64,000 nucleotides of DNA from Nigrospora sphaerica (GCA_018287875.1 JAGVVL010000025.1:1240001-1304000); one strand, 5' to 3'; counted from the stretch's first letter, positions 45,494-57,902 are shown. Notes: generated by a model from the letters alone, not told the origin. Numbers and translations are program-made.

Positions 45494-46381
45494 GATGGGC
45501 GGTGGTCGTCCGGGAAATGAGCGAAAGAGCGTAGTCACGAAGACTCTGTCTGAGTTGTAAGAGAATGTGGGTGGCTAATGCCGGTGAGCCCTGGGTCTGG
45601 GGTGAAAAACGATTGACAAGACGAGGATAGTCGATCTACCACAAGCGTGAGAAGGAGGGGAAAGAAGGTCGAGTTGGAAACAAAGACCGTTCGGTTAATG
45701 AATGGATTGGACGGACGGGCTCAGCCGGTTTGGAAAGGAGTGATGGAGACAGGGACAGAGAAAGTGGACGGCGCACAGCCCGACGTGTGGTGCGATGTGT
45801 AAGTGAGGCAAGGGGAGGGGGGAGGAGGCCGGTGGGGATCCGGACAAGCAGAGGCCACCGCTAATATACCAAGATCCAGGCACCATCCAGGAACAGGATC
45901 CCAGAACCCTGACCTGGCAAGGCCCCCTGGCGCCGGATCAGAAAGAGAGGAAGGGGGGAGGCGGGCAGGTGGGTTTCCAAGCGGGCAGGCTGGAGCCAGG
46001 GCGCGCCAGAGACGCCACGACGAGAATTCCAGGAGAACAGTGCAGCGCCATACCACATCAGTCGGCAGATGTGGGCCGGCACACCCGCCAGTGGGAGATG
46101 TCTTGGCTGGGAGGGTGGAATTACATTACCAACCAACACACCCTCACATTGACCAGGGCCAAAGCCACGCTTGGGAAGGGGGGAGTGGGTAACGGAAAGC
46201 AGAACCACCTGGCCGCCCTGCCTATGGGGCGCTGGCAGACTGGGTAGAGAGCCCGGGGGAGGGTACGCGAGGCGACGATCCTGTTATATGAATAGCAGCG
46301 GGCAGCTTGGTTGGGCAGAGTCCAGGCCCAGACCAAGCCCAGGCCGTGGCAGGTACAGACGCAAGAGACGGAGAGAAACCA

Positions 46382-46410
46382 CCCCCCCCCCCCCCCCCAA
46401 AAAAAAAAAA
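46382..46410. repeat. Homopolymer tract C17 followed by A12
   Basis: An uninterrupted run of 17 C joins directly to 12 A. Such tracts are prone to slippage and sequencing error, so the length may not be exact. Confidence 0.85.
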
Positions 46411-47556
46411 CCGAAGCGCATGCAGAACACTGCAGCTCGGCGTATACAGCAGTACGTGCTCCGCCGGTGAGCCGGTGATGGAGGGTGGTCAGCGTTCCTG
46501 CATATTGGCCAGGGGGACCGAGGCCGTCATTGGACGGTGGTGTGTGTTCGCTAGCCATTCACAGATCGGGGGCCAGGGGGAAGCCAAGTGGCCAAACGCC
46601 CCTCTCAGGGCCTCCACCGGGAGTGGCACTTCCTGCCGACAGGCACCGATAAACTTGTGTATGTGGGCGAAAGTACGGAGTCCAGGGCGGCGAGGGCCAA
46701 GGGCCTAGGCCAGCTGGCGGATGCGATGCGCCCTGGCCTGGGCGTGTTCAGTCTGCAGCCGCCGCCGCCCATCGGTCTGAAGCCCATTCGTGGCCTGCTT
46801 GCCGGCCTTCCCTCCCACGAGATAGCACCGGTAGCGCTGGGGTAGATTGTGGCGTCCCTCGCGACGTTGGGCTGAATTGGCAGGATTGGGGGCCCGGACG
46901 GCGAAGTCTTGGGGCCGATGCGTCACTGAGATGCATGTCACCCACCATCAGACGAGACGGCCGGCCACGAGCAGCGTGCAAGGAAAAGCAAAAGCACGCG
47001 CACACTTCACATCAGACAGACGGACAGACTTCTTGGCTCGGCCGTCGCCTTCGAAACGGGGCCGTCGTGTGCGGTGTGGATGGGTGTGGCCCTGTACGTG
47101 AGCTATGGCGTGCGGGCGCGCGGTGTGCGCTGAGGCGCGTTCCTGTTCGGCGAGCCCAACCGACAAACGTGCTCAGGAGAATGATTCCTGTATCGTATCG
47201 CGCGCGCATGTGCGTGTGTGGTGGGCAGTGCATCCGTCCATCGGTAAAAGCTCGAATGGTGTGGATGGATGTGAGTGCATACGCAAGTATTGACCCATCC
47301 ATCCCCAGTGAGGAGTGGGAACGTAACGCTGCGCTGATGGAAGGTTGCCAGAAAAAAAAGCAGGTACGGTATGCACGCATAGAATGGAGCTGCCAAGCTG
47401 ACGACGCAAAGCGGCTACCGGTGGCTCCCGGCTCCCAGGTCCCAGTTCGCGTGCCTGCCGGCTGTTGCTGCGCATGAGGAAGTGCGTCGTCTCGCGCATT
47501 TTGGTAGCAATACGACGGCCGAGATTGAACAGCACGGGCCAGATGCTATCCTGTGG

Positions 47557-47588
47557 CCCTGGAAGAGCCCTGGAAGAGCCCTAGACAG
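47557..47588. repeat. 11-bp tandem duplication
   Basis: CCCTGGAAGAG occurs twice, followed by a related CCCTAGACAGG unit, in noncoding sequence. Confidence 0.6.
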
Positions 47589-50338
47589 GCCTGGAGAGGG
47601 GCTCGGCGGTGTGATTATTGGTATCCAATCAGCGGTCCGGCCGCGCCAGGACGCTTACGCAGGGAGTAACGTACAACGTCGGCCTATTCCTTGCCCGCTT
47701 GCGTAGCTCGGGCCTTGGGCGGATAGGGAGGGAACAGGAACAGGAAACATGCAGGAAAGGTGCGCAGGAAACATGGTTACAGCCAGTAACGGGGCGCCAT
47801 TCCGCCGGCGCATGTCGTCAGGGCCACGCCGCCCCCTCGTCGCCAATTGGCTTTCACGGCCGCCTCGATGCAAGGCGGGCGTGCCGGGGAACTGTAATGC
47901 TCGGCACTCGCCAGCAAGCGCACACTCATCCACGGCACGGGACGGATCGGATGACAGCCAAACCCGACAGGCAAGGCCTGGCGGGCGGAGGTTGGCTGTG
48001 TAACGACGCGTGCGCGAAGGCCATGTGTGCTCGGGCTGTCCCTGCTTGAGGTGCCGGCGATGAGGGAGGGGAGCGAGAAATTCAGGTGCCTCTTCAGGCT
48101 AGGCCTACATGCTACTGCTAATAACTAGCCTTGTGCCACGATGAACGCCACGATAGTCGCCTCTCCACCCCGAAGGCGCGCTGTGCGCCTACCCGCCAAT
48201 TTCGGCACCGCACGACTTGCCTTCCCCGGCTGGCGCGTGCCCTCTGTCACTGTTTTACCATGCCCGGCAATCTACTCGGCACATTGGGCGTTGTAATGCG
48301 ATGGCAGTCTATGCAAACCACGACCTCCCCCACGTTTCCCTCGATCCCGCCGATCGCATCGGCACTGCTCTGGCAGGCGGATGGGTTAAGCACATCCCAG
48401 CAACGCGAGAGTTCATCCCAACGGGAATGCGTGGCAGGGCCGCGGGACGCAGGGCTGCGGAACATTGATGGAAACACCCTAAAATTCGTAGGTTCAGGCC
48501 AGCGATCGGCGCGCCCGTCGCCCGATCCTGTCCCCTGTTTTCCCTTCCATTCTTCGGCTTCTCTGCTTGTCCGCAGCTCAGCTCGCGCTTCCAGCCCAGC
48601 CCCCTCACATCTTCGTGGATGGCTCGCTAGGGATATGGAGGGGGGAGAGTGGTCTCCGACTGGCCGATCACCCCTCCCGGCGCTTGGGACTCACGGACCT
48701 ACGGAGTACAACTAGTCCCAGGCCCCTTTTCGCGGCGTATTTCTATCTCGTCCCACGGGATCCCACGCCCAGCGGCTGTCCCCCTTGCCTAAGGCATGGA
48801 AGCAACGGCGGGGGTTCCACGAAGCGCGCAGTTCTGCGAAGCGCCTCATATCTCCGTGGCCAGCAATCGAGGCCGTTTGGCATCCGCCTCGACCTCGGCG
48901 AGGCATAAAACATGCGCCAGACCAGGAGCTCCAGCAATTATGGAGAAAAACTTGTAGATGAGAACCTTCGTCCACTGTTGCCAAGCCCCTCCCCTCGCTT
49001 CTCCGCCGTCCCTCTTTTCCACTCCACAGCCCCGAGTGAGCAGAGCAGGCATGAGCCGCCTGGCAAGCGTCCAGAGCGGTCCGCTATCTTGATTGAATGA
49101 TGATCATCGACGAGCGCTTTGTGTCCCAAACGAAGGCGGCTTTCTTGGTTAGCATGGCGTCTGTGCAGATTTCTTGGGCCTCGGGGTCAACTCTGATGTC
49201 TTGGCTGTCCGATGCCTCCGCCCCCAACTACATGCTTACCTGGGTACCTATTTACGTTGTCCCTCCCATTCATCTCGTTGTCGCGTATCCGACGGGAAAA
49301 CCCGATGATTGCTTCCGGTTGTCCGCAGCTGCGTACGGAAACAGCAACGAATCGGGCTGTTGCTGCTGCTCTGGAGGGCTTTGCCAATTTCATCGACGCG
49401 TACCTCCACCGCAGTCGAGCGGAACTGTGGACAGATTGGCTGTCTCCAAGTCTAACGTTGATCTGCACCTGCAATCCCGAGTGATCAACGCTGATCAAAA
49501 CCGATGCCAAGGCTACGTAGGGTTGGTCTTCTTTTGACGATCACTACTTTGTTTGGTTCAGTATGTACGTAGTAGCTCTGTCCAGGAAAAGGGGGGTACG
49601 CCCTTAGCTCACTGCAATAACTTTGTGCAGATTTTGATCGATTTCTGTGTCTCCCTCAGGCGCTTTCTTTTTGTTTAAAAAAAAAGGAAAAAATGCCGCA
49701 CCCTCCGTCCCGGTTTAGTCTGCAGTCGATGGCGGACGAGGGAATCTCAGCCGGGATGCCCATCCGCGTGCTTTCGTTTCAAGTTCTCAACAGGTAGTTT
49801 CCTTGCCTCTTTCGCGCTCCTTTTCCGTCCTGGATGCCCCTTGTTTTGCGCGCGCTACCACGATAGCGAGTAAGACGAGCGGCAGCGGCGGTTCTGCGCA
49901 TGGGGTGGGAGGTCAATGTCTAAAAACAAAACCGCCCCCAAACCTTGGGCCCCCATTGGCTCTCTTTTTTTATTATCCATTTCCCGGCCCACGAGATGGA
50001 CGCCGCTGCCCAGCAGACGTCACGTCGGGGGCGAACGCAAGAGGTGCCGGGTACATACGTACAGGCTCGCGCGGGCTGAGAGCGAAAGGGCGGGAAGCGA
50101 CGAGATCAGAGACCAGGCGATCTTACGGGAGAGTAGGGGGGGCCAGAAATGTCTTGGGCCCCCGCGGCGCCTCGGCCTACGAATCGGATGCCGACGTCGC
50201 ATGCACCGCCTGCGAAACCTGACCTAGGATCCCAGGGCTGACGAGAGCAAACAGAAGCCAAGATTGGGGGGGGGGCCTGTTGCCCTGGGTTTTCCCGCCG
50301 GCCAGCGAACCTTGGATCATGGGTCTTCAGTCTCCGGC

Positions 50339-50414
50339 TACACACACACACACTCACGCACACACGCATACACACAATCACTCACTCACATACTCACTCG
50401 CTCACTCACACGCA
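50339..50414. repeat. CA/CTCA-rich microsatellite
   Basis: About 75 bp of CACACA changing to ACTCACTCAC units. Imperfect, noncoding. Confidence 0.85.
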
Positions 50415-52032
50415 GTATGTCAGCTGGCATCTTTAGGGGGTTTCCTGCCCGCTTACGCATGTTTGGCGACGGTCCGCCGTTGGTGCGGAGAACAGTAAGC
50501 CGGGTTCTCTGTGCATTGTAGAACGGCGTCTTGGCGGATCGGGCCCTGCGACGGCCGCGCTACGAGCCCAAGCCGCTGGCCTCGTCAGGGCTAACCCAAG
50601 GCCACCGTCGGCGGCGCGGGCGGGCTCGTTTGGCGGGGATGGGACGCCGACGAAGACCCTCGAGCGCGGCGCCGGTGGCCCTGGGGCGGACCCGCAGGCG
50701 ACCAGAGTCTTTCCCTTGCTTCGCTTGCCTTAGCACTCGTGTCGGCACGTCCTGAAACTACAACAACACATGCAACCTTGGTCGTCCGGGGCCGCCGCGG
50801 AGACGGTCTGCTTTCTTCGAAGATGACGATCAGCCCCAATGCGCCGTCTTGAGGCTGTGCCCAACCTGTAGTGAAGGCCTCGATGCCGCGACATGGACCG
50901 GGTCGCTTTGGGTCACCGCAACGCCGTCCCACCCGCCATCGGGTCAGCAACCCAGCCCGCGCCCCGAGCCAATCCTGCTTGACAGGCGGGTCGACGGAAA
51001 CGGCAAGCTGCGCGCGGTCGGTTTCCCCCAAAATGCACCGTCTCCCTCGACTGCGCCGTCTCCTCCGGGAACTTTCGATATGGACTGCACCGCCTGCTTG
51101 TTGCTAAGACCAGCCTACGCGACCATCCAGGTTGCGTCGGGGCGCGAGACCACGGATGCCCGTCTCTCACCGGAACAGTTTTGTCGGGTATTTTATCAGC
51201 CCAAGCAGCTGGCCCATCTCCCTGGTCCTCGCGGTATGCCGACGCATTCTTGGTCTGCTCGTGACACCGGATGCCGCGCGTATACTCGTAATATAACCTC
51301 GTTTCGCTCGGCCAGTTGGCACGCCCTCGGGTCAGGGGCGAGCGTGGCAGATCTCGCTGGCGTACCGTGGAGCGCCTGGTGGACGCGTGGCTTACAATAC
51401 ACAGGAGGATGGCAGGCGTGGCCAACGATATAGATGCGACGCTACACGGGCATCCTGGTCGTTCTCTGGCTGTGGCTTGCTATCCTACACGAAGTCGGTT
51501 ATTGCCATGAGGCACCGTCGGCCTCCGGCATGATGTAACTCGACTGTGTATTCACGAGCCAGCCCCCTTTTCTATGAGATCATATATGCTCTCTTCAGTT
51601 CCCGCCCCGTTCTCGGGTGACGTCCATCCGGGTGAGTCTTCGTGGCTCGGCTGCTAATGTTTCGCTGGTGTGCCCTGTCACCGGAGTGCCTGAAGGCTGA
51701 GCTTCTCCCATAAGATTCGCCTCCCTCACATTATGTCTTCCTGACGCCCATTCACCTCTGATTGGCGCTCTGGTGATTGACCCCCATGCCGGTCATCCAT
51801 TAGGAACTGAATAGGTGCCCAGTCTCAGAGGAGTTTGTCTATGTGTGGCAGGAGCGGAGAGGAGAAGTAGGCGTGGTAACGTCCATAACTGCTTCACAGT
51901 TTCCTAGGCTAATCAAACCACCGGGGCATGCTTCGAACGGCCCAAGCTCAATCCAGTGCTGGGGTGTTCGATATACGGCAATATAGAAGAATGATACCAG
52001 CTGCGCCGGGGGGGCTAGACCTCCGGCCCTTC

Positions 52033-52881
52033 TCAGAATTTGAAGCCCATGGTGTTATCGATCTCGGTAATCTTCTCCATCGACCGCTTGTAGCCCGGCT
52101 GGCTCTCCATGCGCTCGATGAAGGCCCAGACTTTGGGGAACTTCTCGTGCGGGGGCCGGTCCCAGGCGCCAAAGGTGGCGAACTGGTCCTTGGCCTGGAT
52201 GAGGCCGAAGCTGAGCATAATGTCGGCGGCCGTCATGTCGGGGCCGCAGAAGTAGTCGCCGCCCGAGGTGGCGAGGCGCTCCTCGAGGAAGGCGAGGTTG
52301 GTCCGGACGTTGGGGAAGATCCAAGCGGCGAAGACGCCACTGGCGACGAGGCTCGTGACGGGCCGCAGGTAAAAGGGCACCTGGGATCCCTTAAGCCTGC
52401 CGAGCACGAGCGCCGCCACCAGCGTCGCCATCAGCGTGCCCTCGGTGTAGTGCAGAAAGTACTGCCAACGCAGCCAGGCCTCCGTCTCCCCGCCCGGCTG
52501 CCGCTCCCGGCCCGGCCGGTAGCGCGCCGGTACCAGCGTGGTGCCGTCCGCGAAGTGCTCGCACAGGTACTGAATGATGAAACCCGTCTCGGCCAGGACG
52601 ATGGGCTCGGAGTCGGCGCCGGCTGGCGTGATGGTGAGCACCGGCGATTTGCCCAGAGCGTGCACCTTCTTCAGCTCCGCCGGCGCCCGCATCGTCTCCT
52701 CGTTACGGTGGAAGACCTCCAGCTCGTACTCGAGCTTGAGTTCCTCCAGCAGCCAGAGAATGCTCTGCGCTCTGGATTTCTCCAGCCTGGGGGATCATTT
52801 GTTAGCCGAGCTGAGGTTTTATGCCAGATGGTGGGCGGCCAAGTACCAGTATAGCTTGATCTTGGGTTGTTCGACTGCCAT
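52033..52881 (-). CDS. Glutathione S-transferase, Gtt1-like
   Basis: Two exons (52847-52881, 52033-52786) with a 60-nt intron encode 262 residues. The short first exon gives MAVEQPKIKLYW, and joining yields LYWLEKSRAQSILWLLEELKL, the thioredoxin-fold start of Gtt1-type fungal GSTs with Ser/Arg at the catalytic loop. RAPAELKKVHALGKSPVL contains the cis-Pro glutathione-binding loop. AETGFIIQYLCEHF supplies the glutamyl-contact E-T/S pair. The helical C-terminal domain carries DMTAADIMLSFGL, the usual N-capping helix motif. These enzymes conjugate glutathione to electrophiles; yeast Gtt1 is ER-associated and stress-induced. The hydrophobic segment around PVTSLVASGVFAAWIF could favour membrane association. 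It is divergent to the small complex I gene. Confidence 0.92.
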
Positions 52882-54109
52882 GGTGGACGATGAAGGCTCT
52901 GCTGTTGGCCAAGAATAGCGATCCGGGCGACTTGAAGCTGCGTGAGAGATGGAGTGGCGCGTACGGAAGAGCTCGGCTTGGGGAGAAAAAGGACAAGATA
53001 TCGAAACCAAGCAAAGTCCTGGGGCTATTATCTACGGACTTCCATGGCAGTGATGTGCAAGAGGATCCACACCTGGCGGGATACTACCGTAAAGCCCGGG
53101 CTGTTCTTTTACCACGCTTATGGCCCGTAACGTACATGTATACGCAGTAGCCGGGACGATTTACGCTGGAAAGTTCCTGTTTTCTCCTACGCATGCTTAC
53201 TATCGCTCATGCGGTAGCACGTTGCCGTCATAAACCCAGCCTCGTACAAGCCCCTCGCAAAGGCAGCTTGCAGTCCTCCCAGCTTCTGTGTGCACGGGGG
53301 CAGGAGCCTAGAGTACGCAGCCAACGAAGCAGCACTGCCCAGGCTATATCGACTACCTCGGCAACGCTGAACGAGCTAACGACACGGCGATCCCAGCTGT
53401 GGCATCATCGACAGCCCATGATGCATGCGTACACAAACTAAGTGTACATGTTTCGCCCTCATTCGTACTTATTTTTATCACATAGTAAACAGTTGACAAA
53501 CGCAGATAAGAGAATGCAATGCGACCCCAGCGAAGGAGCGTCCATTCCATCTGCTCGACTCTCAGCATCTCGATATCCGTCTCCAGTGGATGGCCGAAAG
53601 TTTGGCGCCCGCACTCCCCCCCGGTGCGGACATGTGCGGACTACTAACGGTAGAGTGGCGCGCGAAAAAGAACCTAGGCGTGGTCAAGAAGGTCGGATGG
53701 GGTTCGTCGTGCTCAGAATGGATTAAGATGGCTGGGATGTATGGCGAATGGAAGGTTATTCGGGTGGGGGAGCGATCAATAACTGCCAATAGAAACGAAG
53801 TGCCGAGCCACACTCTCCCGTCTCCGATTGGGAAGGTTCCAAAAGTGGCGCATGTATTTGCCGGCAAGGCTGGGGGCTGAGGCGTAGAATTGATCCGCAC
53901 CGACGACATCCCATGCGGGCCTGGAGCCGGAGAGACCTAGCAAGCAAGCAAGCACAGAGTAGCAACCAGCGCCTTGCCTTCCATTGACGCCGTCTTGGCC
54001 TGGGTATTCGACCTCCGAGCTCCCACAAGCAGCTCCCAGCTCCCCCGAAGCCACCCCCCGACAGACAACCCCCAATTGAAAGCGATCAACCCGCCCATCT
54101 TTCGTCAAG
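52882..54109. other. Divergent intergenic region, 1.2 kb
   Basis: Shared upstream region of the GST (minus) and the complex I subunit (plus). Plus-strand frames such as 53590-53880 have no recognised domain. Nothing else seen. Confidence 0.6.
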
Positions 54110-54679
54110 ATGGCTGGTCTCAAGCATTACAGTAGGGCCGCGCCCAGCTGAGGCCCCCCAAGCGTTTCCCCGATATGCTAACACGGCGCCCGCAGAGCTG
54201 GCGATGGACCCGGCCATCCAGAAGCTGGGGAGTACGTTTTCGAAGCCCCCTCCTCTCCTCCCCGCTTCCCTCCGTCTCCCGAGCGACGACCGGCGATGAT
54301 TAGGAACAAGAAGAAAGAATAGGCGATGACAAAACCGACCGGGCCGGTGGACCTCGCCGGGGGGGAGGGTGCCCCCGGGACCCAGGAACAAATGGACTGA
54401 CGCGCCCGGCCGCTCCGCAGCTATGACCACGAACCGGGTCAAGTACTTCCGCTTCACGCCGCGCACCGCCCGCATCACCTTCATGTACGTCGCCTTCGTG
54501 CCGACGCTCTTCGGCATCCTGGCCTATCAGACGGACGTGAGTGAACCCCCCACCTCCCCCCTTCCCCGGCTTGGATCACCCGGCAGGGCGACGCTGACGG
54601 CGATGGGGGTTTTTTTGTCTTGTAGGGTCGATGGGACCTGCGCGCGAAGCGAAGAGGCGACCTGATCGCCGAATACTAG
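54110..54679 (+). CDS. Small NADH:ubiquinone oxidoreductase (complex I) subunit, NDUFB4/B15-like
   Basis: Four small exons (54110-54131, 54196-54231, 54421-54536, 54626-54679) encode 75 residues. Joined, they begin MAGLKHYKLAMDPAIQKLG, continue through TNRVKYFRFTPRTARITFMY, a single transmembrane helix (FMYVAFVPTLFGILAYQTD), and end GRWDLRAKRRGDLIAEY. The pattern of a short N terminus, FRFTPRTA, one helix and a charged GRWDLRAKRRGD end fits the small fungal accessory subunit related to NDUFB4 in the membrane arm of mitochondrial complex I. The protein has no cleavable presequence, as usual for this subunit. Three introns (64, 189 and 89 nt) in a 228-nt coding sequence make it easy to miss. 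Splice phases all agree. Confidence 0.85.
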
Positions 54680-54981
54680 ACGGCAGCAGCCGCCGCCGCC
54701 GCCGTCGTGCCCCCGAACGAAGTTGTACATAAAGCACACAGTGGACGTCATGGGGAGGAGAATACCAAGCAAGGCATTGGTCACGATACGCGGATGCTCC
54801 GTGTTTCGAGGTACGCCATGTCGCCAGTGCAGTACGCCAGTGAACCAAGAGCGAGGCCTGAGGGCTCTGCGGTCTAGAGCACAAGGGGGGTCCGCATAGT
54901 TCTCACGACGCAGCGTAAAGCAAATGATTGAAGTCGTAGTCTCTATTGGGTGGTCTCATACCATCCATGCTATTCTCCCTA

Positions 54982-56022
54982 TCAACCCATCAACTGCCGA
55001 ATATCTTCGGGGGGCCACCGTACTTGGGCAAAGGTCAGGCACCTCTTGATGCTTTGTAGGAACTTGCGCGTGACTTCGTCGCCCATCACATGGCCCCTCT
55101 CACCATTGTGTAGTTTCTCTCGGGCGCTACGCTCGTGAATGCCCACCATGGTCACGCCAATGGGCCAGGCGGCCTTGCCGATACTGAGGCGCAGGTAGCC
55201 GTCGTTGGCGTCCACGTAGCGGCGGTCCTGGGCCGCCTGCACAATCTCAACCATGGGCTTCAGGATGTCGTCCTCGAGCTCGTCCCGCTCGAAGCGCCGG
55301 AACAGTGGCACCATGTTGTCGCGGCTCTGGACCATGGCGTTGACGGCCGCCTTGCTCGCGAACGTGTCGCGCTCCTCCTCCTTGGCCAGGGCCAGCTGCC
55401 ACTCGCGCAACACCATGGTGAAGTAGGACGCCAGCTGGCGGAACAGGTACTTGCGGCCCTCGGGGTCCTTGGGCATGGTGCCGTCGACCCGCATGTCCTT
55501 CTCGTCAACCAGCTGCAGCGTCGTCGGTATCGGGCCCTGGCTAACCACCGTCGTCAGTTTGCGGTAGCGCTTGAGGCGCCCCCGGTGCGTCTCTCCGAAC
55601 AACATGGCGGGCTCGCCCAGCTCGCGGAACTTGGCCGTCAGCTCCTCGTCTGACAGGTCGTCCTCGCCCGCGCCCTCTGCGCCATCGTCGGCCTTGCCCT
55701 CGGCAGGCAGCTCGGGCAGGCCCAGCCTTTTGCGGCGTTCGCGCGCCTCCTTGGCCTCGGCCTCTTCGCGCCGCCGCCGGGTTTCCTCCTCCAGCTTGCG
55801 GCGCTTCTCCTTCTGGGCCTCGGCCTCCTCCGCCGCCTCCTCCTCGCGCTTGCGCTTCTCGGCGGCCTTCGCGGCACGCTTCTTCTCCAGCTCCTTCTGC
55901 TCGGCTAGGTAGGCGGTCTGCCGTTGCGCTTCGGCTTCGGACCGCCGGATATATTTTTTGTCTTGGGTATCAGCCGGCTTCGCTTTCGCGATCTCCTGCG
56001 ACATCAAGGATGCAAAGTCCAT
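54982..56022 (-). CDS. prp18: Pre-mRNA-splicing factor 18
   Basis: A single exon of 346 residues starts at MDFASLMSQEIAKAK. The N-terminal half is a highly charged Glu/Lys/Arg coiled coil (about residues 30-110). The splicing factor motif LSDEELTAKFRELGEPAMLFGETHRGRL follows near residues 130-155 and in Prp18/Prp4-type proteins contacts U5 or U4/U6 components. The C-terminal five-helix Prp18 domain contains VPLFRRFERDELEDDI and the invariant loop NDGYLRLSIGKAAWPIGVTM, and ends near RWPPEDIRQLMG. Prp18 acts with Slu7 in the second catalytic step, helping 3' splice-site docking. The long open frame extends upstream of the chosen ATG, but only this start gives the family N terminus. It is divergent to SAP18. 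Confidence 0.95.
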   Translation of the reverse strand: MDFASLMSQEIAKAKPADTQDKKYIRRSEAEAQRQTAYLAEQKELEKKRAAKAAEKRKREEEAAEEAEAQKEKRRKLEEETRRRREEAEAKEARERRKRLGLPELPAEGKADDGAEGAGEDDLSDEELTAKFRELGEPAMLFGETHRGRLKRYRKLTTVVSQGPIPTTLQLVDEKDMRVDGTMPKDPEGRKYLFRQLASYFTMVLREWQLALAKEEERDTFASKAAVNAMVQSRDNMVPLFRRFERDELEDDILKPMVEIVQAAQDRRYVDANDGYLRLSIGKAAWPIGVTMVGIHERSAREKLHNGERGHVMGDEVTRKFLQSIKRCLTFAQVRWPPEDIRQLMG

Positions 56023-56687
56023 GCTGGATGGTGGCCCAACGAGGCGACGGCGATAGGCTGGGCACGGCGGACGGTAGGCTTCTTCGGCGTAGTCCAAGCT
56101 AGCAACACACGGCCAGGTTGGCGAGGTAGAGGACGTGACGGGATATCGACTGTCGGTGGTTGGGATGGTGTACTGGCCAGTGGGATGGGTGCTGTGGCGC
56201 AAGGAGTACGGATGATTATGGGCCTGGAACTGGAAACAACCCTCAAATAATGCGCTGGAGAACAGACTGGAGTCTGAGAGAGTCGTGTGGGGTGTCCAAT
56301 GCTACAGCGCTAACAGTCGGCAGCCGCCTCCGCCCTAAATTTAAGGTTTCCAGGCTTGCCAGGGTCACACACTGCTCAAGACCCAGAAGTACATGTAATC
56401 TAGCTATCGCAAATCGCCAGCATCTTCAGCCATTACATCCCAAGCAGTTACCGAGTCCTGCCGCGGACGAGCTGCGTATCGGCGCCGATCCATCCGCCGG
56501 CCGATACCGCGCCTCAGCATACCCCCCGGTCGAACCCATCGTACCGTTCAGTCTCCCGAGCTCTACGACCAGAATGACCTGAGCTGCGAATTCGTCTTCA
56601 CGAACCGCCTGTCAACGGTGATCGACCGACGTCCTCCGCAAGCAAAAGCCCCGAGCTTGTCGCGCCCAGCCGCAGCTTCAGCCTGCC
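56023..56687. other. Divergent promoter region of prp18 and sap18
   Basis: 665 bp separate the start codons of prp18 (minus) and sap18 (plus). It likely holds both promoters and leaders. No TATA-type motif stands out. Confidence 0.6.
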
Positions 56688-57552
56688 ATGGATCGCCGCG
56701 CGACGCCGCCGTTCGCCCTACGGCTGTTCTACCGTAGCGGCGCGTTCCACAGGTGCGTGCGCCTTTCACCCTCCGGCCGCCCCGGTGGTGCGGGGGCCGG
56801 TCACGCGGTTCACGTTCCATGCTGACGACGCGCACGCGGCGCAAACCCCCTATTCCAGGCCCGATGAATTCACGACGGGCACGTTACCGCCTCACCTGGT
56901 CGTGCACGCGTGGCCCGACAGCTCTCTGTCGGAGCTGGCGCACCACCTCGCCTTCGCGTCCTCTCCCCCGGCGCCGCTGCTGCCCGACCCGGCGGTCGGT
57001 ACCCGGCTCGCCTTCCGCCTCATCGTGCCCGACACGCGTGGTGGCGCCGCCACCGTCACGGCCGCCGCTGCCGCCGCTCTGGCCCACCCCAAGTTCATGG
57101 TCAAAGACTTGGGCAGCGTGGTACTGGGCGACGGCGGGCCCGGCCTCGACGCCGACGACGCCGACGCCGTCAAGACGCTAGAGCCGGCCGACTCCCGCCG
57201 CACGCTCGCCGACTCCCGCTTCGTCGTCGGCGACTACGTCTCTGTTGCCATCCTGCCAACTCTAAGCGACGGCAGCGTGGCGCCCGCCGGCAGCGCGCGC
57301 ATGGGACGTGGTGCCGGAGTCGGCGAAGCGGGGAGAGTCACCGGCCGGGCCCCGCCAACGGGTAGGGATAGAGAGAGAGAAGACGGGCGTGCGTTTGGGG
57401 GAAGAGGTGGGAGAATAGGCAGGAGTCGCGGGGCTCCACATGATGGGTTCGGACGAGGTGCCGCTGTAAGTCTGCCTACAGGGGAATGGAGGAGAGGGGA
57501 ACGCCTGCCTGATCCCCCCGCAGGGCGAGGAAGGGGCCCAGGGCGGTTTTAA
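56688..57552 (+). CDS. sap18: Sin3-associated polypeptide SAP18
   Basis: Two exons (56688-56752, 56859-57552) flank a 106-nt intron with a GTGCGT donor and CTGAC branch site, and encode 252 residues. The start MDRRATPPFALRLFYRSGAFHR joins to PDEFTTGTLPPHLVVHAWPD, the SAP18 ubiquitin-like fold beginning, followed by SSLSELAHHLA. Later landmarks are the LAFRLIVPDTRGG strand and the DSRFVVGDYVSVAILP end of the domain. The tail is Arg/Gly-rich and ends with GEWRRGERLPDPPAGRGRGPGRF, as in fungal homologues. SAP18 belongs to Sin3-HDAC corepressor and, with RNPS1 and acinus, to the ASAP complex, so it connects chromatin repression with mRNA processing. Alanine- and Asp-rich insertions (around VTAAAAAALAHP and DADDADAV) lengthen the domain. 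Confidence 0.93.
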
Positions 57553-57902
57553 ATCGCTCATCGGCCGGCCATGCCGGACCATGTAGCGCCTTTCAAGCTG
57601 CTGTACACGACGTAAGTCGCTGCATAGTTCAGGCGCATCAATAGACACCGGAGACCAAGGTAACGTCATTCCCATTGTCGGAGTTGCGTGAGTTTCCGGA
57701 TGCGCCGGATCAAAACATTGCTTCTGCCATGTCGCAAGCGTATGGTGCCTAGCGGGCTCTTGACAATCTCGTTTCTAGCACTATAACAGAATCTGCTCTG
57801 CATGTCATAACCAGCCGTTTCTCATGACGGCCTCCGTATGCAAATTCACTCCAAAACGCCGCAAATGCACCCACCCCTTCCGAGACACGACCGCAAATGC
57901 AT
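57553..57902. other. Convergent intergenic spacer
   Basis: 350 bp between the stop codons of sap18 and csn1. No feature seen beyond presumed 3' UTRs. Confidence 0.6.

Larger units (their letters stand above)
45494..52032. other. Gene-poor region, 6.5 kb
   Basis: No supported gene on either strand. Open frames (up to 194 codons, for example 50849-51433 plus and 46935-47477 plus) lack domains, start context and partner exons, and most overlap antisense frames of similar length. It carries a C17-A12 homopolymer tract, an 11-bp tandem duplication and a CA-rich microsatellite. The left end is the DUF1996 promoter and the right end the GST 3' flank. Confidence 0.55.

Noticed and set aside
50849..51433. 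194-codon plus-strand frame
   Set aside because: No domain, no plausible splice partners, and an equally long frame on the other strand (50913-51425).
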